DNA of 64,000 nucleotides from Vagococcus allomyrinae (GTDB taxonomy: Bacteria; Bacillota; Bacilli; Lactobacillales; Vagococcaceae), in NCBI RefSeq assembly GCF_017829975.1, contig NZ_JAEEGA010000022.1:27507-91506 (forward strand). The letters are read 5' to 3'. The position numbers and the translations under genes are program-made. Below the pieces are notes generated by a model. The model was not told the DNA's origin and made no database searches. It worked only from the letters and a program-made list of their open reading frames with translations. Below are positions 45,481-54,660 of the stretch, piece by piece. Position 1 is the first letter of the stretch; each line of letters begins with the position of its first letter.

Positions 45481-46596
45481 GTGTCAAAAGAAGTTGAAGC
45501 GAATAAAACAACATATAGTAAAGCAGTATCTGCGTTTATCAAAGAATACAAGCCAAGAGGTGAGGTTCTTTACGATGAGTTAACCAATAAGTTAGCGACG
45601 CCTTATGAGTTAGATTCTGAGGGGATGGACAGCCTAATTCAAAAAGTTGAAGATCAAGGAATTAGTGTTGTGGATGAATCTGGGGAGCCTGCTGCTCGAA
45701 GCCTACAAAAAGAAGAAAAAGTCAGTGTTAAAGAAGTAAACGAAGATTTGTCAGCACCTGCTGGGGTTAAAATCAACGATCCTGTAAGAATGTACCTAAA
45801 AGAGATCGGTCGCGTGTCCTTGTTAACAGCTGAGGAAGAGGTTGAACTAGCCTTACGGATTGAAGATGGTGATCAAGAGGCCAAACAAAAATTAGCTGAA
45901 GCAAACTTGCGTTTAGTTGTGAGTATTGCCAAACGTTACGTTGGACGTGGCATGCAGTTTCTTGATTTGATTCAAGAAGGTAATATGGGGTTGATGAAAG
46001 CTGTTGAAAAGTTTGACCATACGAAAGGCTTTAAGTTTTCTACATATGCCACTTGGTGGATTCGCCAGGCGATTACCCGTGCGATTGCTGACCAAGCCAG
46101 AACGATTCGGATTCCTGTCCATATGGTGGAAACCATCAATAAATTAATTCGGATTCAACGTCAATTACTACAAGACTTAGGTCGGGAACCAACACCTGAA
46201 GAGATCGGTGCTGAAATGGACTTGCCGACTGAAAAAGTTCGCGAAATTTTGAAAATTGCTCAAGAACCCGTTTCGTTGGAAACGCCAATCGGTGAGGAAG
46301 ATGATTCACATCTTGGTGATTTTATTGAAGATCAAGACGCAACTAGCCCTGCTGAACATGCAGCCTACGAGTTGTTGAAAGAACAGTTGGAAAGTGTTTT
46401 GGACACACTGACTGACCGTGAAGAGAATGTCTTGCGTTTACGTTTTGGTTTAGATGACGGTCGGACTCGCACTTTGGAAGAAGTGGGGAAAGTCTTCGGT
46501 GTTACCCGTGAGCGGATTCGTCAAATCGAAGCGAAGGCCTTAAGAAAATTACGTCATCCTTCCCGCTCTAAACAATTGAAAGATTTCTTAGAATAA
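45481..46596 (+). CDS. rpoD: primary sigma factor RpoD/SigA
   Basis: The housekeeping sigma factor of 371 residues. Region 1.2 is [18 protein letters not shown] near 98, region 2 contains [33 protein letters not shown] and [13 protein letters not shown] for -10 recognition, and region 4.2 contains [20 protein letters not shown] for -35 recognition. Region 1.1 is short, as in Firmicutes. The start is GTG at 45481 with AAAGGGGG nine bases upstream. The many 17-base-spaced TTGACA/TATAAT pairs in this window fit its specificity. Confidence 0.97.
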   Translation: MSKEVEANKTTYSKAVSAFIKEYKPRGEVLYDELTNKLATPYELDSEGMDSLIQKVEDQGISVVDESGEPAARSLQKEEKVSVKEVNEDLSAPAGVKINDPVRMYLKEIGRVSLLTAEEEVELALRIEDGDQEAKQKLAEANLRLVVSIAKRYVGRGMQFLDLIQEGNMGLMKAVEKFDHTKGFKFSTYATWWIRQAITRAIADQARTIRIPVHMVETINKLIRIQRQLLQDLGREPTPEEIGAEMDLPTEKVREILKIAQEPVSLETPIGEEDDSHLGDFIEDQDATSPAEHAAYELLKEQLESVLDTLTDREENVLRLRFGLDDGRTRTLEEVGKVFGVTRERIRQIEAKALRKLRHPSRSKQLKDFLE

Positions 46597-46606
46597 AATG
46601 AGTGTT

Positions 46607-46647
46607 AACCGTTAAGTTTAAGCCTAGCTTAAATTAACGGTTTTTTT
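46607..46647 (+). terminator. terminator after rpoD
   Basis: Arms AACCGTTAA-TTTAAGC and GCTTAAA-TTAACGGTT are followed by seven T. Confidence 0.9.
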
Positions 46648-46745
46648 AAGGCATTTAAAGGCGTAATGTTTTCTAAAGACTTGCCGCTATAGTAAAATTA
46701 AGAGAAAGCGTTGATTGACGTTAAAAATGGTGAGGAGTGTGTGTC

Positions 46746-47198
46746 ATGAAAAGGAAAATTTGGTTATTTAGCGTATTAGTTGCGGCAGTTGTTTCATTAA
46801 CGGCTTGTGGAAGTGGTAATACAGCTCAAGAAGGAAGTTCAAGTGAGGTTAGCAGTGTGAAAGACTCGAGTGCAGCATCATCAGCATCAAGTGAAGTGGA
46901 GGAACAAGCAGTCATTAAAGGGGTCTTAAAAGAAGATGTGACAGTTGATGGAGAGAATGTCAGTTTCTTGATAACAGAAGTTGAAGGCGTTGATGATCCT
47001 CAAGAGATTGCTAAAGGAATCAACGAAGAGGGAGTTATCTTGAATGTGGCGTCTAAGCAAGTTGAAGGTGAATTTAATGCGGCGGATTTTAGTAAAGGCC
47101 AAGTCATTGAAGTGACATTAGCAGCGAATCCGATTATGACCCGCTCATTGCCGCCGCAAATTCCTGGAGCGTCGATTATTTCGATTAAAAAGCAATAA
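46746..47198 (+). CDS. small lipoprotein of unknown function
   Basis: A 150-residue protein with a lipoprotein signal peptide: basic MKRK, a hydrophobic core and the lipobox LTAC with Cys21 as the lipidation site. A Ser/Ala/Glu-rich linker (about 24-58) follows, then a compact beta-rich domain (about 60-150). It has no motif I can name. The ATG at 46746 has GGTGAGGAG upstream. It has no apparent operon partner; trmK has its own gap and a TATAAT box. Confidence 0.85.
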   Translation: MKRKIWLFSVLVAAVVSLTACGSGNTAQEGSSSEVSSVKDSSAASSASSEVEEQAVIKGVLKEDVTVDGENVSFLITEVEGVDDPQEIAKGINEEGVILNVASKQVEGEFNAADFSKGQVIEVTLAANPIMTRSLPPQIPGASIISIKKQ

Positions 47199-47262
47199 GA
47201 TAACTGACTGTGTCAATGGATAAGTGTTATAATGAGCATAAAGAAATTAAAGGTGTGGAACG

Positions 47263-47958
47263 ATGAACGAACAAAAGCTTTCAAAAAGATTGGCAAGTGT
47301 GGCTCACTATGTGAGAAAGAACGATCGGGTAGCCGATATCGGCTCTGATCATGCTTATTTACCTGCTTGGCTAATCCTCAACCAACGGATTGAGTATGCC
47401 GTGGCAGGTGAAGTGGTAGAAGGACCTTATCAATCGGCGCTTAAATTAGTCAAACAGCTTGGATTAGATCAACAGATCACAGTTCGATTAGGGGATGGCT
47501 TGGCCGCTGTTGAGTCAGCTGATGAGATCAGCGCAATTACAATTGCCGGAATGGGTGGTTCGCTGATAAGTGATATTTTGGATCGAGGGTATCAGAGTGG
47601 TCGACTAAGGGGTGAGGAACGCTTGATTTTACAGCCAAATATCGGCGAAAAAACGTTGCGAACCTGGTTGATGACTCATTCATATGCCATAATAGCTGAA
47701 AAGCTAGTTATGGAAGAAGGGCGTTTTTATGAGATTATCGTAGCAGAAAAAGTGACTGAGCCAGTCAGCTACACTTTAGCAGAATTGACTTTTGGTTTGT
47801 TTTTGCCAGAGGACGATCCTGACTTGTTTAAAGAGAAGTGGCAAGCAGATTTGCTTAACAGAAAACGAATCCTAAAACAACTCGAACAAGCTAAACAACC
47901 ACAACCAGAAAAGATAGCAGAAATGATTAAAATGATCGAATTGATAGAGCAATTATAA
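47263..47958 (+). CDS. trmK: tRNA (adenine22-N1)-methyltransferase TrmK
   Basis: TrmK methylates A22 of tRNA. The 231-residue protein has a Rossmann methyltransferase domain with DIGSDHAYLPAWLI near 26 (SAM-binding), AGEVVEGPYQSA and AGMGGSLISDIL near 93, plus a C-terminal helical hairpin. It is the Bacillus YqfN type, which there also sits after sigA and before the Nif3-like yqfO, exactly as here. Confidence 0.94.
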   Translation: MNEQKLSKRLASVAHYVRKNDRVADIGSDHAYLPAWLILNQRIEYAVAGEVVEGPYQSALKLVKQLGLDQQITVRLGDGLAAVESADEISAITIAGMGGSLISDILDRGYQSGRLRGEERLILQPNIGEKTLRTWLMTHSYAIIAEKLVMEEGRFYEIIVAEKVTEPVSYTLAELTFGLFLPEDDPDLFKEKWQADLLNRKRILKQLEQAKQPQPEKIAEMIKMIELIEQL

Positions 47959-47999
47959 AGAGACAACAAGTAACGGGACAACAAGGAGGAGAATAACGA

Positions 48000-49118
48000 G
48001 TGAGCATGTTAGCGAGTGACTTTATTAGACGATTGGATCAGTATTTTCCACCTGGTTTAGCAGAGGCTGATGATCCAGTCGGGTTGCATGTGGGCACTTT
48101 AGACAAAGAGATTGCGAAAGTCATGATGACCCTTGATGTTCGACCAGAAGTGGTGGCAGAGGCAATTCGTGAAGGGGTGGACTTGATTGTGGCGAAACAT
48201 CCGCCTATTTTTCGGCCGCTTAAACGCTTAACATTAAATGACCCACAAAATAAAATGTATAGCGAGTTAATCAAACATGATATTGCTGTTTACGCGGTCC
48301 ATACGAATATGGACATTGTTGAAAATGGCTTAAATGATTGGTTTTGTGAGGTCTTGGATATTGAGGTAACAGATTTTTTACAAGCCACTCATGAAATTCC
48401 TTATCTCAAGTTAGTGGTGTACGCGCCAACGGATTATGGGGAATCCATTCGGCTTGCCTTAGAAAAGGCCGGGGCTGGTCAACAAGGCGATTATCGTGGC
48501 TGTAGTTTTTCGACAGTTGGAGAGGGACGATTTACACCGGTTGGTGATGCGAAGCCTTTTCTGGGGAACTTGCAGCAACAGGAAGTTGTTGACGAAACTA
48601 AAATCGAGGTGATGTTTCTGGAGACTCAGCGAGATCATATCATGAAGGCTTTACTTGCGGCTCATCCCTATGAAGAGCCGGCTTATGATTTAATCTATCT
48701 GGCGAATCCTCCTAAACAGTTTGGGTTAGGTCGTGTTGGTGAGTTGAACGAGGCGATTACCTTAGCTGATTTTGTCCAAAAGATCAAAGAGGTTTTTCAG
48801 TTAGACGGCTTGCGCTTGATTGCGGACACACCTGATAAATTAGTGAAGCGTGTGGCGATTTGTGGTGGGAGTGGAGAAAAGTTTTTCCGCGATGCCCTTA
48901 AAAAGAATGCAGATGTTTACATTACAGGAGATGTTTATTATCATACAGCTCATGATATGATAGCTGAGGGGATATCAGTGATTGATCCTGGTCATCATAT
49001 TGAAGTTTTATGCCAAACCCGTTGTCTGGCGTTGTTTGAACAATGGAAACAAGAATATAATTGGGATCTGACATTTATTGAAGCCACACAAGATACCAAT
49101 CCTTTTCGCTTTTATTAA
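48000..49118 (+). CDS. Nif3-like dinuclear metal centre protein (YqfO type)
   Basis: A 372-residue member of the NIF3/DUF34 family, often labelled GTP cyclohydrolase type 2 without firm proof. Metal ligands are visible in [16 protein letters not shown] and the C-terminal DPGHHIE. Between them lies an inserted PII-like domain (about 130-235) as in Bacillus YqfO. The start is GTG at 48000 after AAGGAGG. Its biochemical role is unsettled; pairing with trmK is conserved. Confidence 0.92.
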   Translation: MSMLASDFIRRLDQYFPPGLAEADDPVGLHVGTLDKEIAKVMMTLDVRPEVVAEAIREGVDLIVAKHPPIFRPLKRLTLNDPQNKMYSELIKHDIAVYAVHTNMDIVENGLNDWFCEVLDIEVTDFLQATHEIPYLKLVVYAPTDYGESIRLALEKAGAGQQGDYRGCSFSTVGEGRFTPVGDAKPFLGNLQQQEVVDETKIEVMFLETQRDHIMKALLAAHPYEEPAYDLIYLANPPKQFGLGRVGELNEAITLADFVQKIKEVFQLDGLRLIADTPDKLVKRVAICGGSGEKFFRDALKKNADVYITGDVYYHTAHDMIAEGISVIDPGHHIEVLCQTRCLALFEQWKQEYNWDLTFIEATQDTNPFRFY

Positions 49119-49204
49119 ATTTAATTAAAAGGGCTAGCGCCCTAAAATATTGGAGAGGTTATCTTTTAATGGCGTTAACCTTTCCCTACAAAGGAGATTA
49201 TCAT

Positions 49205-50442
49205 ATGTATAAAAATTTAGTACCTCGCTTTATTCGTTATGTGGAAACAGAAACTCGGTCTGATGGTAATAGCACAACCATTCCCTCAACTCAAACTCAA
49301 GTTGACTTTGCCCAAACCTTAGTGGCCGAACTAAAAGAGATCGGCTTGTCCGATGTAAAGTATAACGAAAAGAATGGCTTTGTAACAGCCGAATTACCAA
49401 GTAATACTGATAAATCAGAGGTTAGAAGTATTGGGTTTATCGCTCATATGGATACGGCTGATTTTAACGCTGTTGGCGTGTCCCCGCAATTTGTAGAGAA
49501 TTATGATGGTCAATCAGATATTGTTTTAGATAAAGAGGGCAAATTTAAATTGACAGTGAAAGATTTCCCTAATCTAAAAAATTATCAAGGGCAAACCTTG
49601 ATTACCACAGATGGGTCAACTCTATTAGGGGCGGATGATAAATCTGGAATTGCGGAAATCATGACAGCCATGGAGATATTGCAAATGATCCCTCAATTAA
49701 ACACGGCAAGATCAAAGTAGCCTTTGGTCCAGATGAAGAAATTGGAACAGGTGCCAATCATTTTGATGCGGCAGATTTCGCTGTTGATTTTGCTTTCACG
49801 ATGGATGGCGGTCCTGTAGGTGAGTTGCAATTTGAAACATTTAGTGCTGCTCAAGCCGATATCACCATCCAAGGAAAAAATGTCCACCCTGGAACAGCCA
49901 AAGATACGATGATTAGTGCTTTAGCCTTAGCGATCGAGTTTAATGAAGGCTTGCCGGCTGCGGAAGTTCCCGAAAAAACCAGTGGCTACGAAGGCTTTTT
50001 CCATCTGATGAGTCTCAGTGGAAACGTGGAAGAAGCGACGATGAGTTATATCATTCGTGATCATGATCGTGAAAAATTCGAAGGACGTAAAGCTTTAATA
50101 ACAGAAATCCAAGAAAAGATTAACAGTCGCTTCGATGAAGAACGAATCAGCATCAATTTATACGATCAGTATTACAATATGCGTGACATTATTGAAAAAG
50201 ATCTAAGTATCATTGAATTGGCTAAAGCCGCCATGGTGAAATTAGGGATCGAGCCGAATACAGAACCGGTTCGGGGCGGAACGGATGGTTCCAAGATTTC
50301 TTATATGGGAATTCCCACACCGAATATTTTTGCCGGTGGTGAAAACATGCACGGGCGTTATGAATTTGTGGCCGTGGAAAGCATGAAAAAAGCCACAGAT
50401 GTCATTGTTGAGATCGCTCGGTTAAATGAGGAGCAAGTTTAG
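49205..50442 (+). pseudogene. pepT: tripeptide aminopeptidase PepT, disrupted by a one-base frameshift
   Basis: PepT removes N-terminal residues from tripeptides using two zinc ions. The first part (ATG 49205, AAAGGAG upstream) has AHMDTAD and [12 protein letters not shown], and stops at 49720. From about 49681 the next frame continues with [16 protein letters not shown], then PDEEIGTGA and [11 protein letters not shown], to 50442. Joining the frames restores the family alignment if one base is added near 49679-49681 (MEI-L-ANDP). I see no slippery sequence there, so this is a real loss of function or a sequence error. Confidence 0.88.
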
Positions 50443-50714
50443 TGTTCGGTAGCTCACCAATCCCCTTTTATTTGATTTTGGTAAATGGTTATTTATTTTT
50501 ATTGATGTTTCTCAGCCGCGATCAAGATCAACAAAGCAATTGGGTAGTACCTGATTGGCAATTTCTGCTATTGGGTGTTGTTGGCGGTGGTTTAGGCGGA
50601 TTACTAGGCCAATGGGTATTCAATCAAAAGAAAGATAAATTAAGATACAAGGTTTGCTTCATTCTAGGGGCAATCTTAAGTGGATTATTACTATTATCAA
50701 CCTATGCTAAGTAA
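50442..50714 (+). CDS. DUF1294 small membrane protein
   Basis: A 90-residue protein with three hydrophobic segments and the DUF1294 core W-x-V-P-D-W-Q-F-L-L-L followed by GGGLGGLLGQWVFNQKKDK. The family has no assigned function. The GTG start at 50442 overlaps the pepT stop by one base, so in the intact ancestor it was coupled to pepT. With pepT frameshifted, ribosomes may reach it less often. Confidence 0.82.
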   Translation: MFGSSPIPFYLILVNGYLFLLMFLSRDQDQQSNWVVPDWQFLLLGVVGGGLGGLLGQWVFNQKKDKLRYKVCFILGAILSGLLLLSTYAK

Positions 50715-50719
50715 CGAGA

Positions 50720-50755
50720 TAAAAAAAGTGTGAGCTTACTGACTCGCACTTTTTG
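50720..50755 (+). terminator. terminator after the DUF1294 gene
   Basis: AAAAAGTGTGAG and CTCGCACTTTTT arms, with one wobble, around an eight-base loop. Confidence 0.85.
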
Positions 50756-50833
50756 TCTTTATCTAGGTAGTTTGATGAAAATCTGGTAAAATAGGCCTAA
50801 TGAATGGTTTAGCAATAAAAAAGGGGACTGGTG

Positions 50834-51862
50834 ATGAAGAAACATTCTAAAGGAAAATTAGTGTTAAATTTTTTATTGATGAGCGTTATTATTGTCGTCA
50901 TTTTATTCATTATGAAAAATTCGTTGGGAGAGATATTCCATCAAATTGGACGAACCAAGCCAAGCGTGTTGATGGGAGTGACGTTATTAGGCCTGTTATT
51001 TTTATGTTTGGAAGGTTATAATTACCGTCAGATCGTGGCCCCCTTTGATTTAAAGCTTTCTTTTTCAAAAGGCTTTTTCGCTTTCTGTTACCCGGCTTTT
51101 TATCGAGTGATTACGTTTGGTGCAGGTACTTTAGTAGCGGAGGTCATGTACTTTAGGCAAAGAGGGTTGACCACATCCCAGAGTATGGGAGTGACATCGA
51201 TTCATATGATGCTCTATAAACTTGGGGTGATCAGTATGAGTTTTGCTGGTTTACTTTTATCTTTTCCTGTTTTGTTAGCGAAGATGTCATACATGGTGCC
51301 AGCTGTGATTATTGGACTAGTCGTGACTAGTTTAGTTGTATTTGTGCTTTTTTTAGCATCTGCCAATCAGCGGTTTCATCACTGGTTAATGGTTTTGGCC
51401 AACCGTTTATTTAAATCAGAAAGTGCTAAGAAACGAATTGATTCCTTTAATGAGCAAATTGAATCACTGAGAGAGACCGTCCGTGAAATAATGACTGACC
51501 GAACAAACGTCATCAAACTAGTAGGGATTAATGTGTTAAAGCTGATTCCCTGGTATGTTATGCCTTACGTGATTTTTTATGATGAACATCAGCTGTCTCT
51601 TATGCTGACGATGTCATTAGTAGCCATGGCGTCAGTTGTTGGCGGGATTATTCCAAGTCCGGCTGGGATCGGTTCGTTTGATTTTATTTTTGTCTTATTG
51701 TTCAGTCCTTTAGTTGGCAGAGTGGATGCTGCTTCAGGGTTATTGTTGTATCGTTTTGGTACATATGTTATTCCGGTATTATTAGGCATGTTTTATGTTG
51801 CTAGAAATAAAGAGCAAGAATTAAAAGAAGAGATTCATGAGTTAAAAGAATCGAGGACCTAA
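50834..51862 (+). CDS. flippase-like integral membrane protein (UPF0104/YbhN, MprF-type transmembrane domain)
   Basis: A 342-residue protein with about eight hydrophobic segments and no soluble catalytic domain. Segments such as GYNYRQIVAPF, RVITFGAGTLVAEVMYFRQRGLT and ASVVGGIIPSPAGIGSFD are typical of the lysylphosphatidylglycerol synthase transmembrane family. This stand-alone form lacks the tRNA-dependent transferase domain of MprF, so a lipid or isoprenoid flipping role is only a guess. The ATG at 50834 lies six bases after AAGGGGA. Confidence 0.85.
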   Translation: MKKHSKGKLVLNFLLMSVIIVVILFIMKNSLGEIFHQIGRTKPSVLMGVTLLGLLFLCLEGYNYRQIVAPFDLKLSFSKGFFAFCYPAFYRVITFGAGTLVAEVMYFRQRGLTTSQSMGVTSIHMMLYKLGVISMSFAGLLLSFPVLLAKMSYMVPAVIIGLVVTSLVVFVLFLASANQRFHHWLMVLANRLFKSESAKKRIDSFNEQIESLRETVREIMTDRTNVIKLVGINVLKLIPWYVMPYVIFYDEHQLSLMLTMSLVAMASVVGGIIPSPAGIGSFDFIFVLLFSPLVGRVDAASGLLLYRFGTYVIPVLLGMFYVARNKEQELKEEIHELKESRT

Positions 51863-51963
51863 GCTGTTGGGAGAAAGAGGACTTGGTGTGTTAATATTGG
51901 GAGAGACCTAGGGGCATTTAAAGTCGATTAAAGGCTAGGCCTCATATTTAGAGGAGGAAAATC

Positions 51964-52419
51964 GTGTTATCATTTGAAGAAAAAAAAGTTATTTTTGAAA
52001 GCTTTCCTGAGTTGAGTGTTCAGGCGGTGTCAATGAATCGATTGAATTATCATTTTGAAGAGAGTGCGGTTCCTAAAACCACCGTTGTTAGGTATTTGCA
52101 TCCTAAAAGCGGAAACGCCTTTATCTTTGCTGGCTATTTAGCTAAAGAAGAAACGAAGGATGGCTACATTTCCGTAATGGAGGCCTCAAAAGAAGAAATC
52201 GTCGAATTAGTAGAAAAAGCAATTGCTTATTTACGCCTAACTGAAGATGGTTATGAGAATGGCTACGAAGAAATTTGGAGTGACAGTAATGGTGATAAAT
52301 TAAAATTGCAATATGCAGATTATATGTGGACCGTTTTGATGACTAGCGGAGCGGTTGAAGCAGTTTTTAAGACGAAAGAACAGGCCGAAGGTTATCTGAT
52401 GGATGAAGGGTTTGATTAA
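51964..52419 (+). CDS. hypothetical protein, 151 residues
   Basis: I do not recognise this protein. It is acidic, soluble and without signal peptide or membrane segment. It begins MLSFEEKKVIFESFPEL and contains a repeated Tyr/Gly/Glu stretch near 93-103 (TEDGYENGYEEIW) and a YADYMWTVLM segment. The GTG start at 51964 has an excellent GAGGAGG six bases upstream, and codon use resembles its neighbours, so it is a real gene. It is the last gene before the long non-coding repeat region. Confidence 0.75.
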   Translation: MLSFEEKKVIFESFPELSVQAVSMNRLNYHFEESAVPKTTVVRYLHPKSGNAFIFAGYLAKEETKDGYISVMEASKEEIVELVEKAIAYLRLTEDGYENGYEEIWSDSNGDKLKLQYADYMWTVLMTSGAVEAVFKTKEQAEGYLMDEGFD

Positions 52420-52483
52420 GCCAAAGGGAGACTATTAAGTAGTGAGGAGGGAGGGGATCGCCCTTCCTGCCTTGCTATTTTTT

Positions 52484-52812
52484 TACTTTATAGGAAAGTA
52501 TAAAACTTTCTCTATATCGTAGTTTGGATCTAGCTTCACGAGGCACCACTACGCTTCGCTTCGATCTCAACAAATTCTAAGTGCTAAAGCACTAAGATTT
52601 GAAGGCTTCGGAAAAGCCGTTGTTCTTAGTGATTTATCGCTTAGAGACAAGGGACAACGAAGTAAGACAAAATTAGTTTAGTGACAAAGGCCTCTATGCT
52701 TAATGCTTTAGCATTTAGCGATAGCGGACATCGAAGCGCAGCGTAGTAGCATCACTTAACTATTTTGCTATTTTTTTTTCAGGGCTGAACGCCTCGTTCA
52801 GCTTTTCTTATC
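52484..52812 (-). repeat. repeat element copy B (about 330 bp), inverted relative to copy A
   Basis: Read on the minus strand, the end at 52484-52600 matches copy A at about four of five positions over ~107 bases. The other end, CTGAACGAGGCGTTCAG, matches copy A's start and forms a hairpin with a T-rich tail on the plus strand (52784-52808). Between them copy B has about 180 extra bases packed with short inverted repeats: AGTGC/GCACT, AATGC/GCATT, GGCTT/AAGCC, and the pair CTACGCTTCGCTTCGAT (52549-52565) with ATCGAAGCGCAGCGTAG (52730-52746). No reading frame is present. Confidence 0.7.
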
Positions 52813-52821
52813 TGTAAAAAA

Positions 52822-52850
52822 TTGACTTTTAGTTGGAAGTGTGTTATAAT
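52822..52850 (+). promoter_or_regulatory. strong sigma-A promoter firing into the repeat array
   Basis: TTGACT (52822-52827) and a perfect TATAAT (52845-52850) are spaced by 17 bases. No gene follows for 1.9 kb; the first sequence downstream is a degraded unit and then the 234-bp array. Confidence 0.75.
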
Positions 52851-53006
52851 GTGAGCGTGAAATGGAATGTAGTCCCTTTTAAGCCTCAACCTTCTGAAAA
52901 ATTTAATAAAAGATGGCAAGTTTCTGAATTAAATCAGATGAAAAGACCAGTGGTTTGAGGTGGTTGATAAAATAACGATCATGCCAATCAAAATAAGTGA
53001 ATGTTA

Positions 53007-54330
53007 GTTGCCATCACTCATTGGTTGAACTGTCATGTTAATAGCGTTGAACCCTAGTAATAAGTTTAATTCGATTGTTTTTTCATTGTTATTTAATGAG
53101 TGATGGGATCACTCATCTGTTGAGGAAACGTATTATTTAGCATAACATCTGATGAAAAAATAAAGAAATCAAGACAAAAAACTGCTGAGCGGTAAGTTTT
53201 ATTAATAACATGTGGTAACCATTAAAATAGGTGGCTGACCGTTGCCATCACTCATTGGCGAAACTGTCGTGTTAATAGCGGTGAATCCTTGTGATAAGCT
53301 TAATTCGATTGTTTTATCGTTGTTATTTAATGAGTGATGAGATCACTCATCTGTTGAGGAAACGTATTATTTAGCATAACATCTGATGAAAAAATAAAGA
53401 AATCAAGACAAAAAACTGCTGAGCGGTAAGTTTTATTAATAACATGTGGTAACCATTAAAATAGGTGGCTGACAGTTGCCATCACTCATTAATAGAACTG
53501 TCATGTTAATAGCGTTAAATCCTAGTAATAAGTTTAATTTGATTGTTTTGACATTGTTATTTAATGAGTGATGGGATCACTCATCTGTTGAGGAAACGTA
53601 TTATTTAGCATAACATCTGATGAAAAAATAAAGAAATCAAGACAAAAAACTGCTGGGCGGTAAGTTTTATTAATAACATGTGGTAACCGTTAAAATAGGT
53701 GGCTGACCGTTGCCATCACTCATTGGTGAAACTGTCATGTTAATAGCGTTGAATCCTCGTAGTAAGTTTAATTTGATTGTTTTGTTGTTGTTATTTAATG
53801 AGTGATGGGATCACTCATCTGTTGAGGAAATGTATTATTTAGCATAACGCCGGATGAAAAAATAAAGAAATCAAGACAAAAAACTGCTGAGCGGTAAGTT
53901 TTATTAATAACATGTGGTAACCATTAAAATAGGTGGCTGACCGTTGCCGTCACTCATTGGTGAAACTGTCATGTTAATAGCGTTGAATCCTCGTAGTAAG
54001 TTTAATTTGATTGTTTTGTTGTTGTTATTTAATGAGTGATGGGATCACTCATCTGTTGAGGAAACGTATTATTTAGCATAACATCTGATGAAAAAAATAA
54101 AGAAATCAAGACAAAAAACCGCTGGGCGGTAAGTTTTATTAATAACATGTGGTAACCATTAAAATAGGTGGCTGACCGTTGCCATCACTCATTGGCGAAA
54201 CTGTCATGTTAATAGCGGTGAATCCTAGTAATAAGTTTGATTTGATTGTTTTGACAATGTTATTTAATGAGTGATGGGATCACTCATTGGCTGAGGAAAT
54301 GAAAATTTTAGGATAACATAACTGAAAAGA
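53007..54330 (+). repeat. tandem array of 234-bp non-coding units, five full and one partial
   Basis: Units start with GTTGCCATCACTCATT (fifth copy varies by one base) at 53007, 53241, 53475, 53709, 53943 and 54178, a period of 234, the last 235 because of one extra A. Copies differ at only a few positions. The sixth loses similarity after about 54330, and a worn unit-like stretch precedes the first (about 52900-53006). Every unit has the inverted repeat ATGAGTGAT, three bases, ATCACTCAT, at 53096, 53330, 53564, 53798, 54032 and 54267. No open frame is conserved. Each unit also contains TTGAGG and TAACAT 17 bases apart, a possible weak promoter. Confidence 0.95.
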
Positions 54331-54543
54331 TTGATTAAGGCGGAAACTAAGCGAGTTCAGGTAAGGTGTTAGTTTGCTCTGTTGTCTTTTATTAATGATG
54401 AGAAAAGGCAATAATAAAATAAGTTTGTTAAGTTCGATTGAAACTGAGGCGATTGTTGTCGGCAGTTTATTTTTTTTGCCCTTTTTTTTGCAGATCTTTG
54501 TCGCCATTACAAGGGATAATTGATGGCTGGTCTCTTAACTTAA
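54331..54543. other. AT-rich spacer between the array and the clpB promoter
   Basis: No gene is visible. A CTTTT/GAAAAG hairpin near 54388-54408 and two long T runs near 54468-54490 could end a transcript coming from the array. Confidence 0.35.
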
Positions 54544-54597
54544 GGTCAAAAAAGATAGTGGTTTTTCTTTGACCAATACTGACCAATTTGATATAAT
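54544..54597 (+). promoter_or_regulatory. clpB promoter with CtsR-type operator
   Basis: TTGACC (54569-54574) and TATAAT (54592-54597) are spaced by 17 bases. The -35 is inside TTTGACC, AAT, ACTGACC (54568-54584), the reverse reading of the CtsR direct repeat GGTCAAA-N3-GGTCAAA with two mismatches in one half. A further GGTCAAA half lies at 54544-54550. CtsR would release this promoter on heat stress. Confidence 0.75.
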
Positions 54598-54660
54598 AAG
54601 ACTTGTGATGAAGTTAAAGTGTTAAAACTAAAAAAATAATGCTTTATCAAAACAAGCTTT

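Noticed and set aside
49670..49725. Programmed ribosomal frameshift in pepT
   Set aside because: No slippery heptamer or downstream stimulatory stem is visible, and PepT is not known to need frameshifting.
53007..54330. Tandem repeats read as a CRISPR array
   Set aside because: The unit is 234 bp and directly abutting, with no short repeats separated by unique spacers and no cas genes nearby.
54280..54507. 75-codon minus-strand reading frame near the array end
   Set aside because: It has no ribosome site, spans the partial repeat unit and AT-rich spacer, and its product is low-complexity; chance frame.
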